Positions 8,501 to 18,294 of a stretch of DNA of 64,000 nt are shown here, piece after piece (position 1 is the stretch's first letter; each line of letters begins with the position of its first letter). A program made the position numbers and the translations under genes. The DNA comes from Salmonella enterica subsp. enterica serovar Typhimurium str. LT2 (GTDB lineage Bacteria > Pseudomonadota > Gammaproteobacteria > Enterobacterales > Enterobacteriaceae): assembly GCF_000006945.2 (NCBI RefSeq), contig NC_003197.2, forward strand, positions 1,426,001 through 1,490,000, in the 5' to 3' direction. The notes beneath the pieces are model-generated. The model saw only the letters and a program-made list of their open reading frames with translations, was not told where the DNA came from and searched no databases.

Positions 8501-9265
8501 TTAGTTCAGGGATTTTTTCAAATGGTCGGCCAGTGCGGTAATGGCTTCCGGCGAATCGTTATCGAGAATGATATGCTTGCGTTCTGTCTGCGGCGGTACC
8601 GAGATGGCGACCAGTTCCGCCATTGGCGTGGTTGGGGTCCAGTGGATATCGCTCGCCAGCCACGACGTAACGGCTTTTTTCCCGGCGCCGAGAATGGCTT
8701 TCATTGACGGGATGCGTGGAACGTTAATATCTGAGGTCACGCAAAGCACCGCGGGCAGCGTGAGCTCGATAATTTCAACGTCTTCTTCCAGTGTGCGTTC
8801 AACGATGATTTTGTCGCCGTCGCGTTGAATATGGCTTACTGCGTTGATGACGGGGAGTTTCAGGAGTTCGCCAGTCAGCAGGCCCACCTGTTGGGCATAA
8901 ATATCGCCGGAGCCCTCTCCAAAGAGCAACAGGTCAAAGCCGATTTTCTCCGCCGCGGATGCTAGCGCCAGCGCGGTTTCTTTGGGCAGGGCGTGCTCCA
9001 TTTGCGCATCCTGAACCATGAAAAGCGCATCTGGCCCGCGGGATAACACATCTTTGCGGACTTTTGAATTTTGTAACAGAGAGCCGCCGACGGTGAGCGC
9101 GGCGATCTCGTCGCCACCGCCAGCTAACTGCGCGGCGGCCTCAATTGCATTTAAATCAAACTGGCTGATTTTGGCCTCGGCACGATCAAAATTGAGCGAA
9201 TGCTCCGGGGTCACGGTAATGTCCTGTTCTTCAGGCACCAACTTAAAGCAGGTTATTATTTTCAT
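8501..9265 (-). CDS. ydiQ: electron transfer flavoprotein, beta subunit (FixA-like)
   Basis: This 254-residue ETF beta subunit has the typical opening MKIITCFKLVPEEQDI, the segment FDLNAIEAAAQLAGGGDEIAAL and the family signature VERTLEEDVEIIELTLPAVLCV in the second half (quoted here in part). It partners YdiR. It is the first gene of the minus-strand operon ydiQ-ydiR-ydiS-ydiT-fadK and is divergent from the AraC-family regulator ydiP across a 462-bp control region. Confidence 0.93.
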   Translation of the reverse strand: MKIITCFKLVPEEQDITVTPEHSLNFDRAEAKISQFDLNAIEAAAQLAGGGDEIAALTVGGSLLQNSKVRKDVLSRGPDALFMVQDAQMEHALPKETALALASAAEKIGFDLLLFGEGSGDIYAQQVGLLTGELLKLPVINAVSHIQRDGDKIIVERTLEEDVEIIELTLPAVLCVTSDINVPRIPSMKAILGAGKKAVTSWLASDIHWTPTTPMAELVAISVPPQTERKHIILDNDSPEAITALADHLKKSLN

Positions 9266-9727
9266 TGCATCTCCAGTGAGTCGCGTGCGGATAAGTAACG
9301 TAAATCTGACTGAAAATAGTCTGCGGCAGTCTGAAGAGGTTTACGATGGGTCAATCTGTTTTCCTTGCCAACAATCTTGCACAAAAAATCTGCGAACAGA
9401 GAATCGTTAGCAACCATCTGAAAAGGGCGTCATAAAAATATAAATACGGTAGTGAGAATAATAAGTGCGAAGCATATCATCATTTTTTAACATGAAACGT
9501 GCGATGTTGTTTCTGTGAGGTTAAAAGAAAACATCAAAGATATGTCGGCTATGTATTTTTGTCTGATAATACGCTATCGACAGGTAATCTGAGCTGTCTG
9601 CAAAAGAACATAATATCTTGCATTCGGAACGAATAATCTTGTTTTGCTGGTAATCTCCACGGTTGTACAACACTGACGCTCGCTTTATTTTATCCTGGTT
9701 ATCTTTTTAAACCTGACAGAGGTTATT
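9266..9727. promoter_or_regulatory. divergent ydiQ/ydiP control region with ydiP promoter
   Basis: This is 462 bp of AT-rich DNA with no credible gene. TTGTAC at 9663-9668 and TATTTT at 9686-9691, 17 bp apart, make a good sigma70 promoter for ydiP about 35 bp before its ATG. A CAGAGG ribosome site at about 9717 precedes the start. On the ydiQ side no single promoter stands out. The length suggests room for binding of YdiP and an anaerobic or catabolite regulator, but no clear FNR or CRP site was found. Confidence 0.6.
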
Positions 9728-10618
9728 ATGTATCAGCGCTGTTTTGACTCCGCCGCGGAGACGATTTTTGAACAGGACAAGACCCCTCGATTTTCACGTT
9801 TTGTCATTAGCGATGATCCAAACTGGGAGTCTGGCCATCATATGCATGATAATGAAACAGAGCTTATTTACGTCAAAAAAGGGATAGCCAGGTTAATTAT
9901 TGACTCTTCACTCTACGTCGCGCATGCGGACGATATTGTCGTCGTTGAGCGGGGGCGGCTACACGCTGTAGCATCCGACAGCAATTCGCCGGCTACCACC
10001 TATACCTGTGCGCTGTATGGGTTTTGTTTTCCAGGTTGGGAAGAAAACCAACTATTGCAGAGTCATTCCTGTCCGGTGGTTTCCGTGGTTCAGGGAAAAG
10101 GGGTCATTAAAAGTATCTTTAATGAATTAAGCGTGTTACTTCCGCAGGGGAAAAACGTATTGGCTTCCTCTGTATACGATGCATTTGCTTACACTCTGAC
10201 CGCACTTTACTATGAAAATTTTAAAAACGCCTATCGTTCTGAACAAGGTTACATTAAAAAAGATGTATTAATTAAGGATGTACTTGTTTATCTCAATAAT
10301 AATTATCGTGAGAAAATCACGCTTGACCAGCTATCGAAAAAATTTCGCGCCAGCGTCAGTTATATATGCCATGAATTTGCCAAAGAATATCATATATCCC
10401 CTATCAACTATGTTATTCAACGACGTATGACCGAGGCCAAGTTTGCGCTGACAAACACTGAGTCGCCACTGGCAGAAATTTCATGGCGGGTAGGATATGA
10501 AAATGTGGACCATTTTGCCAAATTGTTTATGCGGCATGTAGGATGTTCTCCCAACGATTATCGTAAGCAATTTAAAAATAGTCTGGTTGAGCAGGCGTAT
10601 TTGCTGCCAAATACCTGA
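9728..10618 (+). CDS. ydiP: AraC-family transcriptional regulator
   Basis: This 296-residue protein has an N-terminal cupin-like sensing domain (HMHDNETELIYVKKGIARLI near residues 38-57) and a C-terminal double helix-turn-helix AraC domain from about residue 195. Key DNA-binding segments are LDQLSKKFRASVSYICHEF, LAEISWRVGYENVDHFAKLF and the terminal CSPNDYRKQ. It lies between the divergent ydiQRST-fadK operon and the downstream ydiO-ydiF pair and probably controls one or both. The ligand is unknown. Confidence 0.9.
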   Translation: MYQRCFDSAAETIFEQDKTPRFSRFVISDDPNWESGHHMHDNETELIYVKKGIARLIIDSSLYVAHADDIVVVERGRLHAVASDSNSPATTYTCALYGFCFPGWEENQLLQSHSCPVVSVVQGKGVIKSIFNELSVLLPQGKNVLASSVYDAFAYTLTALYYENFKNAYRSEQGYIKKDVLIKDVLVYLNNNYREKITLDQLSKKFRASVSYICHEFAKEYHISPINYVIQRRMTEAKFALTNTESPLAEISWRVGYENVDHFAKLFMRHVGCSPNDYRKQFKNSLVEQAYLLPNT

Positions 10619-10639
10619 CGGCGAAATATATCTGATTTA

Positions 10640-10672
10640 TTCGGCCTGATGCCGTAAAGCAGTCAGGCCGAA
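10640..10672. terminator. bidirectional hairpin between ydiP and ydiO
   Basis: TTCGGCCTGA and TCAGGCCGAA form a perfect 10-bp stem with a 13-base loop between two convergent genes. It could end both transcripts. No long T-run is present, so factor-assisted termination or mRNA protection is also possible. Confidence 0.65.
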
Positions 10673-10693
10673 TAAGACGTTCCGGTACGATCC

Positions 10694-11845
10694 TTACTTG
10701 TTCTGATAGTCTTTCAGAATCTGGCGTCCTGCCACATAGATCATAATTTCATCCGTGCCGCCACCGATACGTTCGCAGCGAACATCGCGCCAGAAGCGGG
10801 AGACACGGGCTTCGTCAGTATAACCAAGCCCACCCATAATCTGAATCGCATCGTCAATCACTTCCATCGCTGTGCGTGCGCAGTACAGCTTAGCCAGCGC
10901 GGCGCTGGTACGCAGTGACTCTTCCCGATCGGCCTGCCAGGCGACTTTCAACACCATATTGCGCATGTTTTCGATTTTGATGGCCATTAACGCCAGCTTT
11001 TCCTGGATCATCTGGTTATGGCCGATGGGTTTACCAAAGGCGATACGCTGGTTGGCGTAACGGGCGGCATCTTCAAATGCGCATTCGGCGAAACCTGTAC
11101 TGCGCGCCGCATTAATCAAACGCTCCATCTCAAAATTGTACATGACATTGAGGAAACCCATGCCTTCTTCACCGACCCGGTCGCTTTCGTCCACCTCGAC
11201 ATTATCGAGATAAACTTCGCATGTACTCAACATGTGCCAGCCAATTTTGTGCAGCGGATTAATCTTTATGCCCGGTTTATTTGAGTCCACCCACCAAAGC
11301 GTGAACGCTTTTTTAGGATCTTTTGGCTCCGTATCGCGCGCCAGAACCAGCATGTAAGGATATTCTTTTGCACCGGTGATAAATGTTTTTTGGCCGTTAA
11401 GATAAACCTTGCCGTTTTTACGCGTCCAGGTTGTTGTGGCGCTATTATTATCAGAGCCCGCGCCAGGTTCTGTTAAGGCTAGCGCATATGCTGGATCGCC
11501 GGTGGCCAGAGTACTTTCTGCTGTTTTACGCAGTTGTTCTGCGGAACCAAAACGGCGCATACTGTGAATGCATTGGCCGTTGGTAATCAAAAAGGCCGGA
11601 GCGCCGCATTTTGAGATTTCCATCAGCGCCAGCATTTGCGTTACATAGTCAGCCGGAATGCCGCCGAATTCTTCCGGGACGCCCAGCATCGAAATACCGT
11701 TTTCCGCCAGCGCCTGCATAAATTCTTTGGGATAGGTGCCCGTTTGATCGCAGGTACGGAAATACTCTTCCGGAAAATTGCTGGTGATTAACTCGCGAAT
11801 ACTGGCCAGTAATAGTTCTTGTTCTTCAGTTAATGAAAAATCCAT
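10694..11845 (-). CDS. ydiO: acyl-CoA dehydrogenase
   Basis: This 383-residue FAD-dependent acyl-CoA dehydrogenase introduces the C2-C3 double bond of acyl-CoA. Visible elements are the N-terminal helical domain (MDFSLTEEQELLLASI), the beta domain signature ALTEPGAGSDNNSATTTW near residue 125, and the C-terminal IMGGLGYTDEARVSRFWRDV followed by RIGGGTDEIM. It most resembles the crotonobetainyl-CoA reductase CaiA among enteric enzymes. It is 13 bp downstream of ydiF and on the same strand, and the nearby YdiQR ETF is its likely electron partner. The physiological acyl chain is not known from sequence. Confidence 0.92.
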   Translation of the reverse strand: MDFSLTEEQELLLASIRELITSNFPEEYFRTCDQTGTYPKEFMQALAENGISMLGVPEEFGGIPADYVTQMLALMEISKCGAPAFLITNGQCIHSMRRFGSAEQLRKTAESTLATGDPAYALALTEPGAGSDNNSATTTWTRKNGKVYLNGQKTFITGAKEYPYMLVLARDTEPKDPKKAFTLWWVDSNKPGIKINPLHKIGWHMLSTCEVYLDNVEVDESDRVGEEGMGFLNVMYNFEMERLINAARSTGFAECAFEDAARYANQRIAFGKPIGHNQMIQEKLALMAIKIENMRNMVLKVAWQADREESLRTSAALAKLYCARTAMEVIDDAIQIMGGLGYTDEARVSRFWRDVRCERIGGGTDEIMIYVAGRQILKDYQNK

Positions 11846-11858
11846 ATTTGTACTCCTT

Positions 11859-13454
11859 TTAATGTGTTGCGTCAGGAAGCGTGAATCCCATAGTGCTATC
11901 GGTAAATAATCTTGTGTCCATCAGTTTTAAATCTGGTGAGATAACCGGTGAAAAATCCATCTTGTCAAGAATATCCCGTTGCAGATCGACGCCAGGCGCA
12001 ATTTCAATTAAATGCAGGCCATCTTGTTTGAGAGTGAAAACCGCACGTTCAGTGATGTAACGCACGTCTAACCCGCGCTCAAGCGCAATTTTTCCACTGA
12101 ACGTAATTTCCGGCAGTTCGCTGACGAATTTTTTCACGCGACCTTCCTGCAGAATATTTAATTTGCCATCGGTAATTTCAGTTTTTAAACTTCCGGCCGT
12201 CAGAGTTCCGCAGAAAATAATTTTTTGCGACGTTGCGCTAATATCGATAAACCCGCCGGTGCCCATAATTTTGCCGTTGAATTTATGTACACCGACATTA
12301 CCGTGTTGATCCACTTCGGCAAAACTTAAATAGCAGACATCGAGCCCACCGCCGTGATAAAAATCAAATTGTGAGGTCATATCAAGGATCGCGCGGGTGT
12401 TGACATTAGCGCCGAAGGCCACGCCCTGAGAGGTAATACCGCCCACCGGGCCAGTTTCTACGGTCAGCACGAAGTCATCGGCGCAGCCTTCCTCGCGAGC
12501 GACCAGACCAATACCGTCGGCAATGCCTACGCCCACATTGCCTACCGCGCCTTTACGCATTTCAAACAGCGCGCGTCGGGCTACCAGCTTGCGCTGATTA
12601 AGGGGTAGGGTAAGCTGCGTACTATCATCAAGAGTGAAATCCCCGGAGATAAATCGGTTCACCGGCGCGCCGCCATAGAGTTGCGTCTGGTCGGCGTCGA
12701 CAACCACAATATCCACCAGATAGCCGGGAATACGCACGGATTTTGGATGCAGCGTGGCTTTTTTTACCATTTTCTGCACCTGCATCATTACAATACCGCC
12801 ATTATTGTGAACGGCCTGGGCGATCACCAGCGCATCAAGATACATCACCTCATCTTCAAATGATGCATAGCCTTCGCTGTCGCAGGTGGTGGCGCGGATA
12901 AAAGCCACATTAGGCGCTATCGCTTTATAATAGAGATATTCTTTATTATCGATCTCTACCAGCTTAATGAGATCTTCTTTAGTCACGTCGTTTAATTTTC
13001 CGCCCTGTTGGCGAGGGTCGACAAAGGTACCAATACCGATATCGCTCAGAATACCCGGCTGGTGTGCGGCGCTGGCGCGCAGCGTCTGGGTTAATACGCC
13101 TTGTGGGTAGTTATAGGCGGCGATTTTATTTTGTTCAGCCAGTTCAGAAATACGGGGAGATTGCCCCCAATGTCCGCATAGCGCCCATTTTACCAGTCCC
13201 TCCTGCGCCAGCGGGCTGATGCCGCGATCGGCGCGGTCACCTAATCCGGTAGGGCTAATAATAGATAAATCTCGTGGTGACTGGGTTGTTTGATATTTAT
13301 CTGCCAGTGCGGTAATTAATGTTGTCGCTTCGAGAATACCGCCGCCTGCGCCCAGAATACATAAAGTGGCCTCATCTGGAATATAATTTACTGCTTCTTG
13401 TGCAGAGAGCACGGGAACGCGGCCATTAATGCGTGATGGCTTATTGATTTTCAT
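11859..13454 (-). CDS. ydiF: family I CoA transferase (acetate CoA-transferase type)
   Basis: This 531-residue fused alpha-beta family I CoA transferase has the catalytic-glutamate segment TVETGPVGGITSQG around residue 330 and an N-terminal glycine-rich ILGAGGGILEATTL. Such enzymes move CoA between short-chain acids through a glutamyl-CoA thioester. It is first in the ydiF-ydiO pair. Together with FadK this gives two routes, ligation and transfer, for making acyl-CoA in this block. The substrate range is inferred from the family. Confidence 0.92.
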   Translation of the reverse strand: MKINKPSRINGRVPVLSAQEAVNYIPDEATLCILGAGGGILEATTLITALADKYQTTQSPRDLSIISPTGLGDRADRGISPLAQEGLVKWALCGHWGQSPRISELAEQNKIAAYNYPQGVLTQTLRASAAHQPGILSDIGIGTFVDPRQQGGKLNDVTKEDLIKLVEIDNKEYLYYKAIAPNVAFIRATTCDSEGYASFEDEVMYLDALVIAQAVHNNGGIVMMQVQKMVKKATLHPKSVRIPGYLVDIVVVDADQTQLYGGAPVNRFISGDFTLDDSTQLTLPLNQRKLVARRALFEMRKGAVGNVGVGIADGIGLVAREEGCADDFVLTVETGPVGGITSQGVAFGANVNTRAILDMTSQFDFYHGGGLDVCYLSFAEVDQHGNVGVHKFNGKIMGTGGFIDISATSQKIIFCGTLTAGSLKTEITDGKLNILQEGRVKKFVSELPEITFSGKIALERGLDVRYITERAVFTLKQDGLHLIEIAPGVDLQRDILDKMDFSPVISPDLKLMDTRLFTDSTMGFTLPDATH

Positions 13455-13607
13455 ATTTACTCCACTATTATCCCTGAAAACAATATCGATATAACCGTGT
13501 TAAGGTAATAAAGACAGCGGCTTTCAATGAATATGGAACATATTCATGTCAGATAACTATTTATTTTATTGTGGCAGAAAGAGAATATTCCGCCACACGA
13601 TAAAGTA

Positions 13608-14366
13608 TTACGCCTGGTGCAATATAGTTAATACGGTACGCAGATCGGCTACCGATATTTGTCCCGGCGCAGATGCTTTTTTCACCGCGCCAAACGTTGC
13701 CGCAGAACCGAACACTTCGCCGGCAAGACGAGATATTACCCCGGTTTTCGACATCGACATGGTAATAATCGGACGATCCGCATAGCGCTCCTGCATTTCT
13801 ACAGTGGCGGTAAGTAAGGTCAGGACATCGGCTTTAGTCTGTGGCATGACGGCGATCTTCGGAATATCAGCGCCCAGTTCCTGCATTTTACGCAGACGCT
13901 GAACAATCTCTTCCGCTGCGGGCGTTTTATGAAAATCATGGTTAGACATGATCACCGCAACATTGTGTTGATGAGCATAGCCGACGGTGGCTTTCACCTC
14001 ATCGTCGCCGGTAAAAAGCTCAAGATCGATCATATCGACCAGACCGCTGTCAACCGCTGCACGATTCAGATCGATATACTGTCCGGTGGTTAGCGCCTGT
14101 TCGCCGCCTTCTTTCGCGCTGCGGAAGGTAAATAGCAAGGGTTTATCGGTAATAATCTCCCGGATGGCGCCGGCGGCCTCAAGTACGCTTTCCGCCGTTG
14201 TCACGTTGGCAAAATGGTCAACGCGCCACTCCAGAATATCGAAATCCGCTTCACGGTAGGCGAGTGCTTCCGATTTCACATCGGTAATGGTTTTTCCCAT
14301 TAGCGACACAATGATCTTTGGCGCGCCTTCGCCAACCACGAGATCTCTTACAGTTACGGTTTTCAT
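13608..14366 (-). CDS. aroD: 3-dehydroquinate dehydratase, type I
   Basis: This 252-residue enzyme dehydrates 3-dehydroquinate to 3-dehydroshikimate by Schiff-base chemistry. The catalytic His is seen in VIMSNHDFHKTP (about residue 143) and the Schiff-base Lys in PKIAVMPQTKADV (about residue 170). The C-terminal SMSKTGVISRLAGEVFGSAATFG loop is also family-specific (22 residues in full; key residues are the SMSKTG and RLAGEVFGSAATF parts). The start is MKTVTVRDLVVG; longer in-frame extension into ydiB is not conserved. It follows ydiB with a 44-bp gap, presumably in one transcript. Confidence 0.95.
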   Translation of the reverse strand: MKTVTVRDLVVGEGAPKIIVSLMGKTITDVKSEALAYREADFDILEWRVDHFANVTTAESVLEAAGAIREIITDKPLLFTFRSAKEGGEQALTTGQYIDLNRAAVDSGLVDMIDLELFTGDDEVKATVGYAHQHNVAVIMSNHDFHKTPAAEEIVQRLRKMQELGADIPKIAVMPQTKADVLTLLTATVEMQERYADRPIITMSMSKTGVISRLAGEVFGSAATFGAVKKASAPGQISVADLRTVLTILHQA

Positions 14367-14410
14367 TTGGTACCCTTCATTGTCATTCGTCGCAATTATA
14401 ATTTTACCGG

Positions 14411-15277
14411 TCAGGCTGTGAATCCCATCACCTGCTTTACATAGTCCAATGGAAACGCTTTTCCTGTCCACAGTTCAAACTGTTCGGCTCCTTGCCATAA
14501 CAACATGCCGTAACCATCAATTGTTTTGCAACCAGCTTGTTGCGCCTGCTGCAATAACTTTGTCATATGCGGATTATAAACACATTCGGTGACCAGCAAT
14601 TCAGGGCGGAGCAGGGAAACATCGCCGATCAGGGATTCGTTCTCCAATGGTTTCATGCCAACTTTGGTGCCGTTCGTCAGAATATCTGCGCTGGCAAGCG
14701 CTTCAGTAAAAGCGTGCTGATCGGCAAGATCGGTGACGGTAACGACACAATCAGTGTTTTCATTCACCCGCTTCGCAAAGGCAACCGCTTTTTCGAAAAA
14801 GTCATCTTTACGGTTAAACAGTTTAATTTCCTTAATGCCTTCAATAGCTGCCTGGGCGCCAATGGCGGTAGCCGCGCCTCCCGCGCCGAGCAGCACCATG
14901 GTTTTTCCCCGCATATCGAAACCGCTTTCTTTAATTGCCCGAATATGGCCCGTACCATCCGTGTTGTAGCCGCGTAGATAGCCGTCATCGTTAACAATGG
15001 TGTTGATAGCGCCAACCAGTTTTGCTGCTGGCGTTAATTCATCGACATACTCACACGCGAGCTGTTTGTTTGGCATGGAGACGCCCGTACCGCGCATTTT
15101 TAATGCTTTCAGTCCTTCAATGGCGCTGGCAAACGTCGTGTTATCCACTTCGAAAGCCATATAGGTATACGGTAGCCCCGCTTTTTCTAACGCTTTGTTT
15201 TGCATTTCGGGCGATAAGCTATGACGGATAGGATACGCCATAAGACCAATTAATTCATATTTTGCGGTAACATCCAT
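14411..15277 (-). CDS. ydiB: quinate/shikimate dehydrogenase
   Basis: This 288-residue NAD(P)-dependent enzyme oxidises quinate or shikimate reversibly and is a paralogue of AroE. The substrate lysine lies in [17 protein letters not shown] (about residue 71), the partner aspartate in [12 protein letters not shown] (about residue 107), and the nucleotide-binding loop in [13 protein letters not shown] (about residue 130). The start at [12 protein letters not shown] follows an AAGGAG ribosome site. Its position next to aroD and two MFS transporters suggests a small quinate/shikimate uptake-and-use cluster. Confidence 0.94.
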
Positions 15278-15343
15278 TTTATACTCCTTAATAAGTGGAC
15301 AGTGCAGAGCAGGGCGCATGCCTGTTGCGCATCGTTAACATTT

Positions 15344-16579
15344 TTACTGGAAATAATGCTCGCCAAATCGGACATCGTTTTGCGGGATCTTAAATACGCG
15401 ATAATAGCGAATAAATACAATAATGGCGGTGATAAATGTCAGTAGTGCAAAGGCAAAATCTAACAAAATGATATATTGCAGGCCAATAGTAGAGAGATAA
15501 CCGGTAATCAGTGGGATAAGAAAGTTAGCTACGCCCCCCATCATCATATATATACTGGTGACTTTAGCTTTACTCTTAGGGAAAAATTCCGACATTACCG
15601 ATACGCCTAATTGTAAAATACCTCCAGCAGCGGAAAAACCAATCACGAAGGCGCCAGCATTACAGATCAGTGGAGAGGGATACAGGTAAATTGCCGCAGC
15701 GGTGATTGTCGCCAGCCCGGCATTGAAAACATTGGCCCAGATGGGGCGAACCATTTTTTTCAGCAATGCGGCAAAAATAAACACGCAAACCAACGATCCC
15801 ATACTGTAATAAGAGATGGTTTTCAGCGCGTCGGATTCCGCCATTCCGGCGAAGGCCATCGCATATTTAGGCATCCAGACCACAATCACATAGAAGGTTG
15901 AGAACGCGGCGACGCCAAATAAAACGGAAGCTACGCCTTCCAGCCAGACGAGGGGAGTACTGTTCATCTGGGGTAATTCTTTCGCAATACTGGCATCGAC
16001 AAGTTGGCTGGGAAAACGGCTTTTCAACAGCATCAACGTGATGAGGACGAAAAGGATACCGGGGATTACCACCGCGTAGCCGTACCAGATATGGTTGACT
16101 AGCAAGGCGCTGACGATAAGGGGATAAATCATTTGCCCAAAAGAGACCATCGCTTTAACCAGAATAACTGCCGAGCCCGATGCTTTGGGAAAACACTCCA
16201 TTAATGCAGGGTATCCGCCGGTATCCAGCGCGGAGTTCGCCACGCCGACACACACCGCTAATATGAAAGCGATCATCAGGTTAGGACTGGCGGGAATACC
16301 GAAGAAAAACAGCATATATAGTACGGCGCCAAGCAGTATTATTGCCCGACGGCCAAATTTATCGGACAGTACGCCAAAGAATAAAATACTGACCAGACGA
16401 CCAAGACCAATGCCAGAGATTAAATAGGCAATACCGGCACTATCCGTGGAGAATTTCTGTGCAAGGGAGGTCATGTTCTGGGCTAGTGTAATAACACTCA
16501 TGCCGTGGAGAAAGTAACTAAAATAAATGCAGATAACAGCCAGCAAATATGGCATGTTGCGAGCCTTGTTCTGAGACAT
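15344..16579 (-). CDS. ydiN: MFS transporter, shikimate/quinate-type cluster
   Basis: This 411-residue major facilitator superfamily protein has 12 predicted membrane helices. The MFS loop signature is FFGVLSDKFGRRAIILLGAV near residue 75. The C-terminal half includes NAGAFVIGFSAAGGILQLGV, shared almost unchanged with YdiM. It lies 66 bp upstream of ydiB on the same strand. Uptake of an aromatic precursor is inferred from that context only. The paralogue ydiM is immediately upstream. Confidence 0.9.
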   Translation of the reverse strand: MSQNKARNMPYLLAVICIYFSYFLHGMSVITLAQNMTSLAQKFSTDSAGIAYLISGIGLGRLVSILFFGVLSDKFGRRAIILLGAVLYMLFFFGIPASPNLMIAFILAVCVGVANSALDTGGYPALMECFPKASGSAVILVKAMVSFGQMIYPLIVSALLVNHIWYGYAVVIPGILFVLITLMLLKSRFPSQLVDASIAKELPQMNSTPLVWLEGVASVLFGVAAFSTFYVIVVWMPKYAMAFAGMAESDALKTISYYSMGSLVCVFIFAALLKKMVRPIWANVFNAGLATITAAAIYLYPSPLICNAGAFVIGFSAAGGILQLGVSVMSEFFPKSKAKVTSIYMMMGGVANFLIPLITGYLSTIGLQYIILLDFAFALLTFITAIIVFIRYYRVFKIPQNDVRFGEHYFQ

Positions 16580-16942
16580 TTGTTCACAGCTCCTTGCTGA
16601 TGGTTTGATTCAATGTCCTGCTTATTACTGCTTTACTACATGCAGCGATTGTTCAGTAACACTATAAGTCGGTACTGTCGTTATATGTACATAACATGGC
16701 GTTTAAAATGCCAGGTTTATTGCATTGATAGCATTTCATTTGTTAGCCAGGAAATATAAAAATTGCTGCGAATTTGTTGTTTAATACATATAACTCGTGA
16801 TGCTCATCGCAATTTTTCTGATAAGTGTGAAGATAATGAATAATAATTAACACGAAAATTACATTTTTTGTTTCCCGGTGATAATGGCTAACGTTTTATT
16901 TTGCATAGCAAGGCAATAATATTGCAACTGGCACGCTAACAT
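16580..16942. promoter_or_regulatory. AT-rich gap upstream of ydiN
   Basis: This 363-bp AT-rich stretch lies between two same-strand transporter genes. No ORF with coding character or RNA gene was seen. It presumably carries the ydiN-ydiB-aroD promoter, but no confident regulator site could be identified. Confidence 0.4.
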
Positions 16943-18154
16943 TTATTGCGCGGTTGACGCTGCTTCAGCGTGATGTTGTGATTCAGCCCGACTTCGGTAA
17001 CCGATGAACAGTGCGAGGAGAAATCCCACTGCGGCGATACCGGTATCAAACCACATAATATGTGCAATGCTCATTTCTGAAATCCGCGCTGTGATCAACG
17101 GAATAGTGAACGTCGCGATACTGCCGGCGCTGTAATAAATACCGGTCGCTTTACCTTTCTCCTGTGGAAAACGGGACGCCATCAGCGTCAGGCCGATTTG
17201 TACTACGCCACCGGCGGAAGAGAATCCAATGACGAATGCGAAGATCATAACAATATAGGTCTGAGGATGCAGGCAGACCGTCAGAAGCGCAATAAAAGAG
17301 ATAAAGGTATAAAACATCAATAATGTGGTAGAGCGAATTGTTTTTCTGACCAGCGGGGCGGTAATAAAAACGCAGAGTAGCGATCCGCAGGTATAAATAC
17401 TTAACAGTTTGATGGATTGGGTATACGACATTCCTGCGACGAACTGTCCATACTGCGCCAGCCACTGGCTGATAAGATAAAAGGTTGCCATCGAGATATA
17501 GCCATAAAGGGTGTAGCTGATAAGATCGATGAGGGAGCAATGATGTACGCCTGTGACTGGCGCTTGCGAGATTTTGGGCTTCAATATCCGACCAGGATAG
17601 GGTGGAAAAGGGCAGCGTAATAAAAACAGAGCATTAATAAGCATGATCGCCCCGGCAAGCAGGAAGGACCAGCCAAACCACATATTAGCCCAGACTAATA
17701 AACTGATAATAATGGGCAACAAGAATTGCCCGCCAGAGACAAATGCTTTGATCAGAATATTTGCCGTACTGGGGGAGCGAGGGAAGGCTTCCATCAAACT
17801 GGGATAGGTACCTGCATCTAAAAAACTGTTGGCCATACCCGCTAAAAAGCCACAGGCATAAGCGACAAAAATCGTCTGAGCATAAAGAATGCCAATGAAA
17901 AAAATCAGGTAACAGGTGGTCCCCAGAATGATAAAAGGACGGCGACCAAAGCGATCGGAAAGCATACCGGCGATTAACAAAACGCTTAGCCGGCCAATAC
18001 CAAGCGAAGAGATCACAATAGATACGCCTGCGGCACTGGTATGCCATTGCTGTTCAAGCGATGACATGTTCAGGCTCATCAGGATAACCCCCATGCCATG
18101 TACAAAGTAATTAAAATACAACCCTACAGCGGTAGGGAAATAACGATTTTTCAT
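16943..18154 (-). CDS. ydiM: MFS transporter, paralogue of YdiN
   Basis: This 403-residue, 12-helix major facilitator protein has the loop motif IAGMLSDRFGRRPFIILGTT near residue 75 and the second-half segment IFAFVIGFSSAGGVVQIGLT matching YdiN. The N-termini are also alike (YFNYFVHGMGVILMSLNMSS here versus YFSYFLHGMSVITLAQNMTS in YdiN), so the two arose by duplication. The transported compound is unknown. Confidence 0.9.
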   Translation of the reverse strand: MKNRYFPTAVGLYFNYFVHGMGVILMSLNMSSLEQQWHTSAAGVSIVISSLGIGRLSVLLIAGMLSDRFGRRPFIILGTTCYLIFFIGILYAQTIFVAYACGFLAGMANSFLDAGTYPSLMEAFPRSPSTANILIKAFVSGGQFLLPIIISLLVWANMWFGWSFLLAGAIMLINALFLLRCPFPPYPGRILKPKISQAPVTGVHHCSLIDLISYTLYGYISMATFYLISQWLAQYGQFVAGMSYTQSIKLLSIYTCGSLLCVFITAPLVRKTIRSTTLLMFYTFISFIALLTVCLHPQTYIVMIFAFVIGFSSAGGVVQIGLTLMASRFPQEKGKATGIYYSAGSIATFTIPLITARISEMSIAHIMWFDTGIAAVGFLLALFIGYRSRAESQHHAEAASTAQ

Positions 18155-18294
18155 ATTATCTGACTCAGAGATGCCGCCTGAACGTTACAGTGGTATACAC
18201 AGGCAGGAAGCATATTGGATAGGGTGACAAGTCAATGTCGTGATTGTGTGGCTTTCTATCCGGTATCAATACGATGCGGCGATAAAGTTTACGT

